Part shown: in pieces, positions 17,971 to 26,512 of the stretch
Layout of the letters: the number at the start of each line of letters is the position of its first letter
Numbering within the stretch: the stretch's first letter is position 1
Translations under genes and position numbers: made by a program
Source of the DNA: Chitinophagales bacterium
Lineage (GTDB): Bacteria; Bacteroidota; Bacteroidia; Chitinophagales; Chitinophagaceae
Assembly (NCBI GenBank): GCA_017303455.1
Contig: JAFLBM010000006.1
Span: 171,989 to 235,988, forward strand
Length of the DNA: 64,000 nucleotides
Direction: 5' to 3'
Notes under the pieces: generated by a model
Told to the model about the DNA's origin: nothing
The model's input: the letters and a program-made list of their open reading frames with translations, nothing else
The model's database searches: none

Positions 17971-18018
17971 TACAGGGATAAAATATTAACTTTATCTCAT
18001 TCAAAATACCATCTAAAA

Positions 18019-18801
18019 ATGGATGAACAACAAAGCCTCACAGAAGAATATTTGCACTATTGCGGAGCTATAATTGAAAAAATCAGGAGCCAAAAAAGCA
18101 GTATTTTTCAGGCGGCAGCTTTGTTTGCAGAAAGTATTCTCGCAGGCCGGATGGTACATATGTTTGGCAGCGGTCATAGCCGGATAATGGTGGAAGAAAT
18201 GTGGCCCCGGTATGGTTCATTTCCGGGTTTCAATCCTATTGTAGAACTGTCACTTACCTATCATAACAATGTAGTGGGGGCAAACGGTCAGCGGCAAGCC
18301 ATGTTTTTAGAAAATATACCCGGCCTGGCAGAACGAATCCTTCGAAATTTTGCACTGAGTAAGAGAGATACTGCATTAATTGTTTCTTCCAGCGGATGTA
18401 ATATTGTGCCAATTGAGATAGCAGAACTTTTTCAACAGCAGGGCATAAAAACAGTGGCAATTGTGTCACAAAAGCACCTTGAGAAAACCAGCAGTAAAAG
18501 AAACGACGGGAAAAAACTGACCGATTTTGCAGATATAGTTTTAGATACCGGAGCTCCGGCCGGAGATTCGATGATCTATATAGAAGGACTGGAAACACCG
18601 GTATCGCCGGGTTCAACCGTGGGTGGTATTATGATTATTAATAGCATCAAGGCAGAAGTAGCCCGGTTATTGACGAATGCGGGTCAACCGCCAAAAGTAT
18701 TGACAGCCGGGTGTATTGTGGGTATTGAAAAAGCCAAACAACTGTTTGAAGCAGCTTATGATGAACATGCATACAGGATGGCAGAATTGTATAGAGGTTG
18801 A
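18019..18801 (+). CDS. SIS (sugar isomerase) domain protein, UPF0309-like
   Basis: 260 residues of the SIS-domain group annotated as UPF0309. Residues 40-60 (GRMVHMFGSGHSRIMVEEMW) and 118-130 (DTALIVSSSGCNIVP) form the phospho-sugar binding loops. KRNDGKKLTDFADIVLDTGAPAGD and VSPGSTVGGIMIINSIKAEV are characteristic of the family. It binds a phosphorylated sugar, probably an amino-sugar phosphate, and may isomerise it. It is transcribed away from the nagB-like/MFS pair across a shared regulatory region, suggesting common control. Confidence 0.86.
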   Translation: MDEQQSLTEEYLHYCGAIIEKIRSQKSSIFQAAALFAESILAGRMVHMFGSGHSRIMVEEMWPRYGSFPGFNPIVELSLTYHNNVVGANGQRQAMFLENIPGLAERILRNFALSKRDTALIVSSSGCNIVPIEIAELFQQQGIKTVAIVSQKHLEKTSSKRNDGKKLTDFADIVLDTGAPAGDSMIYIEGLETPVSPGSTVGGIMIINSIKAEVARLLTNAGQPPKVLTAGCIVGIEKAKQLFEAAYDEHAYRMAELYRG

Positions 18802-18945
18802 ATAATAAAAAAAATGATTTCTTTTAGGGGTAAGCTATCGTTTTTACACTCTTATATTCCGACAAGCAGCACCACATTTTAAATTATACTAATAGCAGGA
18901 AGGTCAGTAAAATAATGATTGCCGGCCTGCAAAAAAACAAATTAT

Positions 18946-19974
18946 ATGGCATCAACTCCCATTCGTACAACTGTAGTAGGCAGTTATCCTTTTCCGGGCT
19001 GGCTGGAATTTGGTGCTAAAAACCTGAATCATTTCGGGGCTGCCGATGTAGAAGAAATGATTGAAGATGCTGTCATTGCTGCCATACACGACCAAACCAC
19101 TGCCGGATTGGATGTAATAACCGATGGAGAACAAACCCGGTTGGATTTTAATCTATCCTTTTACGGATTTATCAAAGGAATTGAAAACAATGAGACCGAA
19201 ACCAGGAAATTTGGTCCGCCTGCACATGACCAGCGGGGGAAAAACAATATCGTTGGTGATCTGATTGCACCAAATGGATTAGGTGCCGTAAAAGAATATG
19301 AACGGTTAAAAAAATTAGCACCCGCAGGACCCATATTAAAAGCAAGCATTCCCGGTCCATACACTTTAAGCGGAAGATTATTACCCAATGATAAATATAA
19401 AGACCGCTTTGCTATTACAGAAGCATTGTTGCCCATCATCAGCAAAGAGCTGGAAGCATTGGTGGCAGCGGGTTGTAAAGAAATAACTGTTGATGAACCA
19501 AGCATGAGTTGTTATGCATTTAAAGAAGATACCAAACGCTTTGTAGATATCTTTAACCGGACGGTGAAGCCGGTAACAGGTAAATGTAATCTCAGTACCC
19601 ATTTATGTTTTGGAAATTTTAAGGGAAGACCCGTTGGGTACAGAAGTTTAAAACCGATGCTGCCTGATTTTTTAGATATGACGGTGAATGAAATTCATAT
19701 TGAAATGGCGAACAGGGAATTTGCTGAAATAGAATTACTGGCCCCTTTTGCCGAAAAAATGAATGTGGCTGTTGGTATTATTGATGTAAAAAATTATTAT
19801 ATAGAGTCCGTAGAGGATGTGGTTGAAAGAATAAATAAATGCCTTCAGTATGTACCCGCAGAAAAATTATCCGTGGCACCAGACTGCGGGCTGAGCCAAA
19901 CGGCCAGATGGGCGGCAAGAAAAAAATTAGTAAACATGGTGGCCGGCGCAAAAAGAGTAAGAGAATCAGTATAA
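18946..19974 (+). CDS. Cobalamin-independent methionine synthase (MetE C-terminal) family methyltransferase
   Basis: The ATG at 18946 starts right at the conserved TTVVGSYPFPGWLE, giving 342 residues, i.e. only the catalytic C-terminal barrel of MetE. All four zinc ligands of the family can be seen: His219 and Cys221 (STHLCFGNF), Glu253 (HIEMANREF) and Cys314 (APDCGLSQTARWAARKKL). Short stand-alone members transfer methyl groups between varied donors and thiols, and many sit in catabolic operons rather than methionine synthesis. The stop overlaps the next start by one base (TAATG). Given the oxidases downstream and the Rieske gene upstream, a role in handling methyl groups from a methylated substrate is possible but unproven. 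Confidence 0.86.
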   Translation: MASTPIRTTVVGSYPFPGWLEFGAKNLNHFGAADVEEMIEDAVIAAIHDQTTAGLDVITDGEQTRLDFNLSFYGFIKGIENNETETRKFGPPAHDQRGKNNIVGDLIAPNGLGAVKEYERLKKLAPAGPILKASIPGPYTLSGRLLPNDKYKDRFAITEALLPIISKELEALVAAGCKEITVDEPSMSCYAFKEDTKRFVDIFNRTVKPVTGKCNLSTHLCFGNFKGRPVGYRSLKPMLPDFLDMTVNEIHIEMANREFAEIELLAPFAEKMNVAVGIIDVKNYYIESVEDVVERINKCLQYVPAEKLSVAPDCGLSQTARWAARKKLVNMVAGAKRVRESV

Positions 19975-20837
19975 TGAATTTGATTGCTGCTATAAAAAAG
20001 GATGAAGAGCTCATTGCAGAAATGGATTCATTACTGCATGATACCATACAATTCCATATCTGGTGGCTTGGGCAAAGCGGGTTTTTGTTACAATGGAAAG
20101 GTAAAAGGGTACTGATTGACCCTTATTTATCTGATTCACTGACAAAAAAATATTTGACCACTGATAAACCGCATACAAGAATAAGCGAGCAGGTACTAAA
20201 AGCAGAGTTACTAAAAAATATTGCTGTGGTTACCAGCAGTCACAATCATACCGATCACCTGGATGCGGAAACACTGCTTCCTGTATTAAAGAATAATCCC
20301 GGTATAAAATTTATAATCCCGGAGGCCAACAGGAGTTTTGTAGCCGAAAGAGTAAAATGTGATATTGATTTCCCAATTGGACTGAATGATAAGCAATCGG
20401 TAACTATTGAGGGATTTACTTTTCAGGGTATACCGGCAAAGCATAATGAAATTGAAAGAGATAGTAGAGGAAATTGTAAGTACATGGGATATGTGATTGA
20501 GTTTGGTCCCTATAAAATTTATCATAGTGGCGATACACTCTGGTTTGAGGGGATGACGGAATTGCTGCTTCCTTTCGCGGTGGATGTGGCCATCTTACCC
20601 ATCAATGGTAATAAACCGGAACGGAAAGTAGCCGGTAACCTGGATGGTTGCGAAGCAGCGCAATTGGGAAAAGCTATTCATGCCGGGGTTGTTATCCCCT
20701 GTCATTATGATCTGTTTTCTTTCAATACAGCTGACGTAAATGAATTTGTAACTGCGGCATCATCCATCGGGCAGCCTTTCAGGGTGCTGAAAATAGGTGA
20801 ACGATATGATCAGCCGGTAAAACAATATACAGTATGA
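19974..20837 (+). CDS. Metal-dependent hydrolase, metallo-beta-lactamase fold (UlaG/YtkL-like)
   Basis: The ATG at 19974 is chosen because it is coupled to the upstream stop (TAATG); an in-frame ATG at 19839 would overlap the methyltransferase by 136 bases. The 287-residue protein has the zinc motif SHNHTDHLD (HxHxDH), then PAKHNE, YHSGDTLWFEGM and PCHYDLFSF, which supply the remaining His/Asp ligands. It resembles L-ascorbate-6-phosphate lactonase-like and related beta-lactamase-fold enzymes. A lactonase acting on a sugar lactone formed by the GMC oxidoreductase two genes downstream would make sense, but this is inference. Confidence 0.85.
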   Translation: MNLIAAIKKDEELIAEMDSLLHDTIQFHIWWLGQSGFLLQWKGKRVLIDPYLSDSLTKKYLTTDKPHTRISEQVLKAELLKNIAVVTSSHNHTDHLDAETLLPVLKNNPGIKFIIPEANRSFVAERVKCDIDFPIGLNDKQSVTIEGFTFQGIPAKHNEIERDSRGNCKYMGYVIEFGPYKIYHSGDTLWFEGMTELLLPFAVDVAILPINGNKPERKVAGNLDGCEAAQLGKAIHAGVVIPCHYDLFSFNTADVNEFVTAASSIGQPFRVLKIGERYDQPVKQYTV

Positions 20838-21253
20838 ATAAATTCTTTTCGGCATCACCGTTATGGGAGCAGGCGGGATTATTGCTGATCCGGGTAACGC
20901 TGGGTGTATTCCTTGTCTACCATGGCTGGGAGATATTTAACGAAGCAAAAATGAATGAATACCTGCTCTGGGATAATTTCAACAACGCCAATGGCAAATT
21001 ACTGGTATATGCAGGTAAAGGAGCAGAACTGGTTGCGGGTATCTTATTTGTGTTGGGATTATTCACAAGACTGGCATCATTGTTTACAATAGGCACCATG
21101 TGTTATATTGCTTTTTTCCTGGGCAATGGTATTATCTGGAACAATGACCAGCATCCGTTCCTGTTTGTATTGCTGGCATTGGTTTTCTTTTTTACCGGGC
21201 CGGGAAGATATAGTCTCGATCATTATGTATTCAAGCCGAAATCCAGGTATTGA
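20834..21253 (+). CDS. DoxX family membrane protein
   Basis: 139 residues with four membrane segments: LLLIRVTLGVFLVYHGW, GAELVAGILFVLGLFTRLASLF, GTMCYIAFFLGNG and FLFVLLALVFFFTG. RVTLGVFLVYHGWEIF and GKGAELVAGILFVLGLFTRLAS match DoxX. The start overlaps the upstream stop by 4 bases (ATGA), and the GMC gene begins 2 bases after the stop. DoxX proteins are small quinone-associated or redox-linked membrane subunits, so this one may connect the neighbouring FAD oxidoreductase to the quinone pool; that is an inference from position. Confidence 0.84.
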   Translation: MNKFFSASPLWEQAGLLLIRVTLGVFLVYHGWEIFNEAKMNEYLLWDNFNNANGKLLVYAGKGAELVAGILFVLGLFTRLASLFTIGTMCYIAFFLGNGIIWNNDQHPFLFVLLALVFFFTGPGRYSLDHYVFKPKSRY

Positions 21254-21255
21254 TT

Positions 21256-22983
21256 ATGCCCGACAGTTCACAGGTATATATGAATACAAAAGGCAAGGAA
21301 GCCAACAGCTATGATGCCATTGTGATTGGCAGTGGCATCAGCGGCGGCTGGGCAGCCAAAGAACTATGTGAAAAAGGGTTGAAGACATTAGTACTGGAAA
21401 GAGGAAGACCGGTGGAGCATATCAAAGATTATCCAACGGCTCATTTATCCAGGTGGGAGCTGCCGCACCGCGGATGGATTACGAATGAAATGAAGAAAAA
21501 CAACCCATTGATAAGTAAAGCGGCCGGTTATAGTGAGGATACGCAGCATTTTTTTGTGAAGGATGCAGATCATCCTTATGTGCAGGATAAACCGTTTGAC
21601 TGGATACGGGGATACCAGGTAGGAGGCAAATCACTCACCTGGGGAAGAGCTTGTGCAAGATGGAGTGAATATGATTTCACTGCACCTAAACGATATGGAT
21701 ATGGAGAATCCTTTCCAATCGGATATAAAGACATCAAAGACTGGTACAGCCATGTAGAAAGATTCATTGGTGTGTGTGGCAGTTATGATGGTATTCCTTC
21801 CATGCCGGACGGTGAGTTTTTAACGGCGTATGAATTGAATGCGGTAGAAAAACATATGCAACAGGTGCTGAAAGAAAAATTCAACCGGCATTATGTTTCG
21901 GGACGCTGGGCACATATCACCGATCCGAAACAAATTCACCTCGACCAGGGCCGTGCACAATGTATGAACCGCAACTTGTGTATGCGGGGTTGCCCTTTGG
22001 GAGGATATTTCAGTTCCAATTCCTCCACTTTACCCTGGGCCGGGAAAACAGGCAACTTAACTATTCGTCCGCATTCAGTCGTACATTCCATTATTTATGA
22101 TGAGCAAAGGCAAAAAGCGGTGGGGGTAAGAGTGATTGATGCCAATACCAAAGAAAGTAAAGAGTTCTTTGCAAAGATCATTTTTGTAAATGCTTCGGCC
22201 TTAAATACAAACCTTATTTTACTGAATTCAACATCAAACCGTTTTCCTAATGGATTGGGAAATGACAATGGCTTATTGGGAAAATACATCTGCTTTCATA
22301 ATTACCGGGGCGGTATGTGGGGCTATATGGAAGGATTTGAAGAATGGTATTATAAAGTATCGAAGCCGGCTGAGTGTATCATCGCCAACTTCAGGAATGT
22401 AAAAAAACAGGAAACAGATTTTTATGGTGGCTATGTGATCTATTCCGGTGCCAGCCGGGAAAAACTGAGTGATCATTCAGCGTCTGAACCGGTCGGGGCC
22501 TCTTTTAAAGAAACACTCAGCCGGGCCGGCCGCTGGAGTGTATATATGTATATGCAGGGAGAAACAATTGCAAAAGAAAGTAATCATGTGCGGTTGAGTA
22601 AGGAAGAAAAAGATCAGTGGGGGATCCCATTGCTGGTTACTTCGGTTGGTTATGATGATAATGATGAAAAAATGCTGAATGACTTTTTAGAACAGGGTAA
22701 AGCCATGATGGAAGCAGCAGGCATAAAAGAAGTGAACACCTGGGATACCAAACAGCCTCCCGGTCTTGATATTCACGAAATGGGCGGGGTGAGAATGGGA
22801 AGTAACCCTAAAACATCACTGCTGAATGAATGGAATCAATTGCATCACTGCAAGAATGTTTTTGTAACCGACGGTGCCTGCATGACGAGTACCGGCAGCC
22901 AGAGCCCGTCAATTTTATATATGGCTTTTACTGCAAGAGCTGTTGATCATGCAGTCAGCGAATTTAAAAGAGGAAATTTATAA
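21256..22983 (+). CDS. GMC family FAD oxidoreductase
   Basis: The ATG at 21256 is preferred over a TTG at 21250. The protein of 575 residues opens with an FAD-binding Rossmann motif AIVIGSGISGGWAAKELCEKG and has the GMC middle region GGKSLTWGRACARWSEYDF. Its C-terminal signature is HEMGGVRMGSNPKTS, followed by VFVTDGACMTSTGSQSPSILYMAFTARA. The catalytic His sits in the HEMGG segment and an Asn/Ser-rich segment follows where the second catalytic residue lies. Relatives in Bacteroidota include gluconate/2-keto-gluconate and glucoside-3-dehydrogenase catalytic subunits. There is no obvious Tat signal or partner 'subunit 3' gene next to it; DoxX lies just upstream. Sugar oxidation is the best guess. 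Confidence 0.86.
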   Translation: MPDSSQVYMNTKGKEANSYDAIVIGSGISGGWAAKELCEKGLKTLVLERGRPVEHIKDYPTAHLSRWELPHRGWITNEMKKNNPLISKAAGYSEDTQHFFVKDADHPYVQDKPFDWIRGYQVGGKSLTWGRACARWSEYDFTAPKRYGYGESFPIGYKDIKDWYSHVERFIGVCGSYDGIPSMPDGEFLTAYELNAVEKHMQQVLKEKFNRHYVSGRWAHITDPKQIHLDQGRAQCMNRNLCMRGCPLGGYFSSNSSTLPWAGKTGNLTIRPHSVVHSIIYDEQRQKAVGVRVIDANTKESKEFFAKIIFVNASALNTNLILLNSTSNRFPNGLGNDNGLLGKYICFHNYRGGMWGYMEGFEEWYYKVSKPAECIIANFRNVKKQETDFYGGYVIYSGASREKLSDHSASEPVGASFKETLSRAGRWSVYMYMQGETIAKESNHVRLSKEEKDQWGIPLLVTSVGYDDNDEKMLNDFLEQGKAMMEAAGIKEVNTWDTKQPPGLDIHEMGGVRMGSNPKTSLLNEWNQLHHCKNVFVTDGACMTSTGSQSPSILYMAFTARAVDHAVSEFKRGNL

Positions 22984-22984
22984 A

Positions 22985-24748
22985 ATGAAACGCATATTAA
23001 CAGGTGTAGTACTGGTTATGAGTTTGTGCACAACCCAGGCACAGCAAAAAACCTATTGTAACCCCATCAATATTGATTATGGCTATACACCTATTCCTAA
23101 TTTCAGTGAATGGGGGCGTCACCGGGCGACGGCTGACCCGGTAGTGGTAACCTATAAGGGGGATTATTATTTATTCAGCACCAATCAATGGGGCTATTGG
23201 GTGAGCCCGGATATGCTGAACTGGAAATTCAATGCCCGCAAATTTTTACGTCCCTGGAATGAAGGTTATGATGAACTCTGCGCACCGGCCGTTGGTATTA
23301 TAGGTGATACCATGATTGTATTTGGTTCTACCTATACCAGCAAGTTTAGTATCTGGATGAGTACGAATCCCAAGGCCAATGAATGGAAACCATTGGTAGA
23401 CTCATTTGAAATCGGTGGCTGGGACCCTTCCTTCTTTACAGATGATGATGGTAAACTGTATATGTACAATGGAAGCAGTAATAAATTTCCCATGTATGGA
23501 ATTGAACTGAACCGGAAAACATTCCAGCCAATCGGTACCAGGAAAGAGATGTATTTATTAGAACCCTGGCGCTATGGCTGGCAGCGTTTTGGGGAGCATA
23601 TGGATAATACTTTTCTGGATCCGTTTATAGAAGGAAGCCATATGACGAAATACAAGGGGAAATATTATTTGCAATATGGTGCCCCGGGAACCGAATTCAG
23701 TGGTTATGCAGATGGCTTGTTAGTAGGTGATAACCCTTTAGGTCCTTTTGAAGCACAAAGTGATCCATTGAGTATAAAGCTTGGAGGGTTTGTAAGAGGT
23801 GCTGGTCATGGAGCTACTTTCCAGGATAATTTTAATAACTATTGGCATATTTCAACAACCGTTCTATCTGTAAAAAATACATTTGAAAGAAGATTGGGTG
23901 TATGGCCAACCGGCTTTGATAAGGATGGCAATATGTTTTGTAATACAACATTTGGCGATTATCCTCATTATATTCCCGCTGCCGGGTTTCCGGGAACTGA
24001 ATATGGTGTCAATGGGAAATCTGCCTATTTCACCGGCTGGATGTTACTTAATTATAATAAACCCGTACAGGTATCATCTATATTGGGCGGATACCTGCCC
24101 AATAATGCCGTGGATGAATTAGCAAAAACATATTGGAGTGCTGTTTCGGCAAATAAGGGAGAGTATATCCAAACCGACCTGGGCAATGTTTCAACGGTAA
24201 ATGCTATTCAGATCAATTATGCTGACCAGGAGGTGGAAAGTAACCGGCTGGGTAAATGGAATGACCAGTATCACCAGTATAAACTCTATTACTCTGTTGA
24301 TGGTAAAAAGTGGATGACGCTGGTGGATAAGAGTAATAATAAAACTGATATACCGCATGAGTATGTGGAACTGGAAAAACCGGTACAGGCAAGATTTATT
24401 AAGCTGGAGAATATTCATATGCCAACAGGAAAGTTTGCCATCAGCGGTTTTAGGGTCTTTGGAAACGGAAACGGAGCAAAGCCCGATGCTGTGCAGGGGT
24501 TCATTGTATTGCGGACAGAAAAAGACAAACGCAGTGCTTTTATTAAATGGAAGCCGGTAGACAATGCTTTTGCTTACAATATTTATTATGGCACACACCC
24601 CGATAAATTGTATACCAGCATTATGGTGCATAGCAATAATGAATATTGGATGAAGGCAATGGATTCACAGAAGCCCTACTATTATTGTATTGAAGCTATC
24701 AATGAAAACGGCACCAGTGAACGAAGTAAAATAATAAAAGTTGATTAA
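22985..24748 (+). CDS. Secreted GH43-like glycosidase with F5/8-type C and fibronectin III-like domains
   Basis: The ATG at 22985 lies 1 base after the GMC stop and gives a signal peptide (MKRILTGVVLVMSLCTTQAQ); total 587 residues. Residues ~30-340 form a five-bladed beta-propeller of the GH43 type: RATADPVVVTYKGDYYLFST (base Asp), GGWDPSFFTDDDGKLYMYNG, DPFIEGSHMTKYKGKYYLQY (acid Glu) and GAGHGATFQDNFNNYW. Residues ~360-500 look like a discoidin/F5-8C domain (LPNNAVDELAKTYWSA, FIKLENIHMPTGKFAISGFRVFG), and a fibronectin-III-like domain closes the protein. The linkage cleaved is unknown. The propeller-plus-discoidin architecture fits a surface or periplasmic enzyme. Confidence 0.82.
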   Translation: MKRILTGVVLVMSLCTTQAQQKTYCNPINIDYGYTPIPNFSEWGRHRATADPVVVTYKGDYYLFSTNQWGYWVSPDMLNWKFNARKFLRPWNEGYDELCAPAVGIIGDTMIVFGSTYTSKFSIWMSTNPKANEWKPLVDSFEIGGWDPSFFTDDDGKLYMYNGSSNKFPMYGIELNRKTFQPIGTRKEMYLLEPWRYGWQRFGEHMDNTFLDPFIEGSHMTKYKGKYYLQYGAPGTEFSGYADGLLVGDNPLGPFEAQSDPLSIKLGGFVRGAGHGATFQDNFNNYWHISTTVLSVKNTFERRLGVWPTGFDKDGNMFCNTTFGDYPHYIPAAGFPGTEYGVNGKSAYFTGWMLLNYNKPVQVSSILGGYLPNNAVDELAKTYWSAVSANKGEYIQTDLGNVSTVNAIQINYADQEVESNRLGKWNDQYHQYKLYYSVDGKKWMTLVDKSNNKTDIPHEYVELEKPVQARFIKLENIHMPTGKFAISGFRVFGNGNGAKPDAVQGFIVLRTEKDKRSAFIKWKPVDNAFAYNIYYGTHPDKLYTSIMVHSNNEYWMKAMDSQKPYYYCIEAINENGTSERSKIIKVD

Positions 24749-24758
24749 CCTATTAAGT

Positions 24759-25421
24759 ATGAAAAGAACTATCAGCATATTGGTAATTGCTTTCCTCTGT
24801 ACTTCTGTGATCCGTTCACAGGGCAATATCCCTTTCTGGAAAGAAGTGCAGGTGTTTAAACAAAAAGACAGTGTGCAGTTCCCGGCCGCCAACCAGGTTT
24901 TATTGATAGGCAGTTCTTCTTTCACCATGTGGAAAGATGTGCAGGAATATTTTCCCAAACATCAACTACTGAACAGGGCATTTGGCGGCTCCACCCTTGT
25001 TGACCTGATCCGTTTCCGGTATGATGTGATCTATCCCTACCAGCCAAAGCAAATAGTGATCTATTGCGGGGAAAATGATTTTGCAGCGAGTGATACGGTA
25101 ACAGTGGAAATAGTGATGCAGCGATTCAAAACACTTTATAATTTAATTCGGGCAAAATATGCCGGCGTACCTTTATTATATGTTTCGATGAAGCCCAGCC
25201 CGAGCCGGGTGCACCTGCTGCCGAAGTATAGAGAGGCGAACCAACAGATTGAAAGGTTTTTAAAGGCAGATAGGAAAGCAGCATTCGCTGATGTGTATCA
25301 ACCCATGCTAAAGACTGATGGAACTGTGATGGATGATATTTTTAAGGAAGATAACCTGCATATGAATGCAAAAGGGTATGCGATCTGGAAAAAGGTATTG
25401 GAAAAATTATTGATGAAATAA
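24759..25421 (+). CDS. SGNH/GDSL-family esterase, secreted
   Basis: The ATG at 24759 yields 220 residues starting with a signal peptide (MKRTISILVIAFLCTSVIRSQ). All SGNH blocks are visible: block I LLIGSSSF with the nucleophile Ser in the GSSS variant, block II NRAFGGSTLVDLI, block III IYCGENDF and block V EDNLHMNAKGY with Asp and His. Such enzymes remove acetyl, succinyl or other acyl groups from carbohydrates. It lies 10 bases after the GH43-like gene and 13 bases before the PhoD-like gene, so it belongs to the same enzyme cluster. The acyl group removed is not known; de-acylation of a decorated glucan is an inference. Confidence 0.86.
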   Translation: MKRTISILVIAFLCTSVIRSQGNIPFWKEVQVFKQKDSVQFPAANQVLLIGSSSFTMWKDVQEYFPKHQLLNRAFGGSTLVDLIRFRYDVIYPYQPKQIVIYCGENDFAASDTVTVEIVMQRFKTLYNLIRAKYAGVPLLYVSMKPSPSRVHLLPKYREANQQIERFLKADRKAAFADVYQPMLKTDGTVMDDIFKEDNLHMNAKGYAIWKKVLEKLLMK

Positions 25422-25434
25422 ATAAATAACGACC

Positions 25435-26484
25435 ATGCTTTCAAAAATGAAACTATACCTGCCAGTATCTGTCCTGTGTGTTTGCCTGCTGAGTTGTAAA
25501 CAGGAAACAGCCGTAACTAAAATAGCTTTTGGTTCCTGCGGCTACCAGGATGAGCCGCAGCCGGTATTGGCATTGGCGGCTGAGCAAAAACCGGACGCCT
25601 TTATTTTCCTGGGTGATAATATTTATGGTGATACGGACAACATGGATACACTACGTAATAAATACACCCGCTGGATGGCACAACCCGATTTTAAAAAACT
25701 GGACAGCAGCACAAAATTATTCGCCACCTGGGATGACCATGATTTTGGCAGGAATGATGCCGGTAAATGGTATCCCTATAAGAAGGAATCCAAAGAGATA
25801 TTCATGGAATTCTTTAAGGAGCCGGCCAATAGTGAACGCCGGAAACATGATGGTATCTATAAAACAGAGTATATACAACAGGGGAATAAGACCATCCAGG
25901 TGATTTTGCTGGATGTAAGAACATTCCGCAGCGATGTATTATTATATGATACGGCTGCTAAATTGCCCAGGGATCATTATTTCTACACCCCGGATTACAA
26001 ACCGCATGTTTCAACAGATAGTACCTTACTGGGCGAGGAACAATGGAAATGGCTGGAGGAAGAATTGAAAAAGCCGGCCGATCTTCGTTTGGTCTGCAGC
26101 GGTTCCCAGTTTGCAATTGAATACAATGGGTATGAGGCCTGGGCTAATTTTCCCCACGAGCAAAAAAAGATGCTGGAGTTAATTAAATCAACGAAAGCAA
26201 ATGGAATACTGTTCTTAACCGGTGATGTGCATTATGCCGAGATATCCCGGTTAGAAGAACCCGGTTTATATCCCATCTATGATGTTACCGCCAGCGGCAT
26301 CACTTCCACCTGGGATTTTGCTACCCTGAATAAGAACAGGATCGAAGGACCGGTGATGGATAATCATTACGGGTTATTGACCATTGAGTGGACAAAAGAC
26401 CCGGTGATAAAAATGGAGATCATCGATAAATTTAAAAATACCAGGATTGAGTACACAATCAATAAAAGTCAAATTCAGTTTTAA
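25435..26484 (+). CDS. PhoD-like phosphatase/phosphodiesterase lipoprotein
   Basis: 349 residues with a lipobox LLSC (Cys21); an alternative ATG lies at 25447. PhoD/calcineurin-type metal motifs are clear: IAFGSCGYQDEP, FIFLGDNIYGD, FATWDDHDFGRND and FLTGDVHYAEI. The family includes alkaline phosphatase/phosphodiesterase D enzymes that need Ca/Fe and attack phosphodiesters such as teichoic acid or phospholipid head groups. Placed among glycosidases and an esterase, it could remove phosphoryl substituents from a glycan. The lipid anchor means membrane attachment, possibly at the cell surface. Confidence 0.87.
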   Translation: MLSKMKLYLPVSVLCVCLLSCKQETAVTKIAFGSCGYQDEPQPVLALAAEQKPDAFIFLGDNIYGDTDNMDTLRNKYTRWMAQPDFKKLDSSTKLFATWDDHDFGRNDAGKWYPYKKESKEIFMEFFKEPANSERRKHDGIYKTEYIQQGNKTIQVILLDVRTFRSDVLLYDTAAKLPRDHYFYTPDYKPHVSTDSTLLGEEQWKWLEEELKKPADLRLVCSGSQFAIEYNGYEAWANFPHEQKKMLELIKSTKANGILFLTGDVHYAEISRLEEPGLYPIYDVTASGITSTWDFATLNKNRIEGPVMDNHYGLLTIEWTKDPVIKMEIIDKFKNTRIEYTINKSQIQF

Positions 26485-26512
26485 TTTTTAGTCACACATA
26501 AAAAGGATAATA

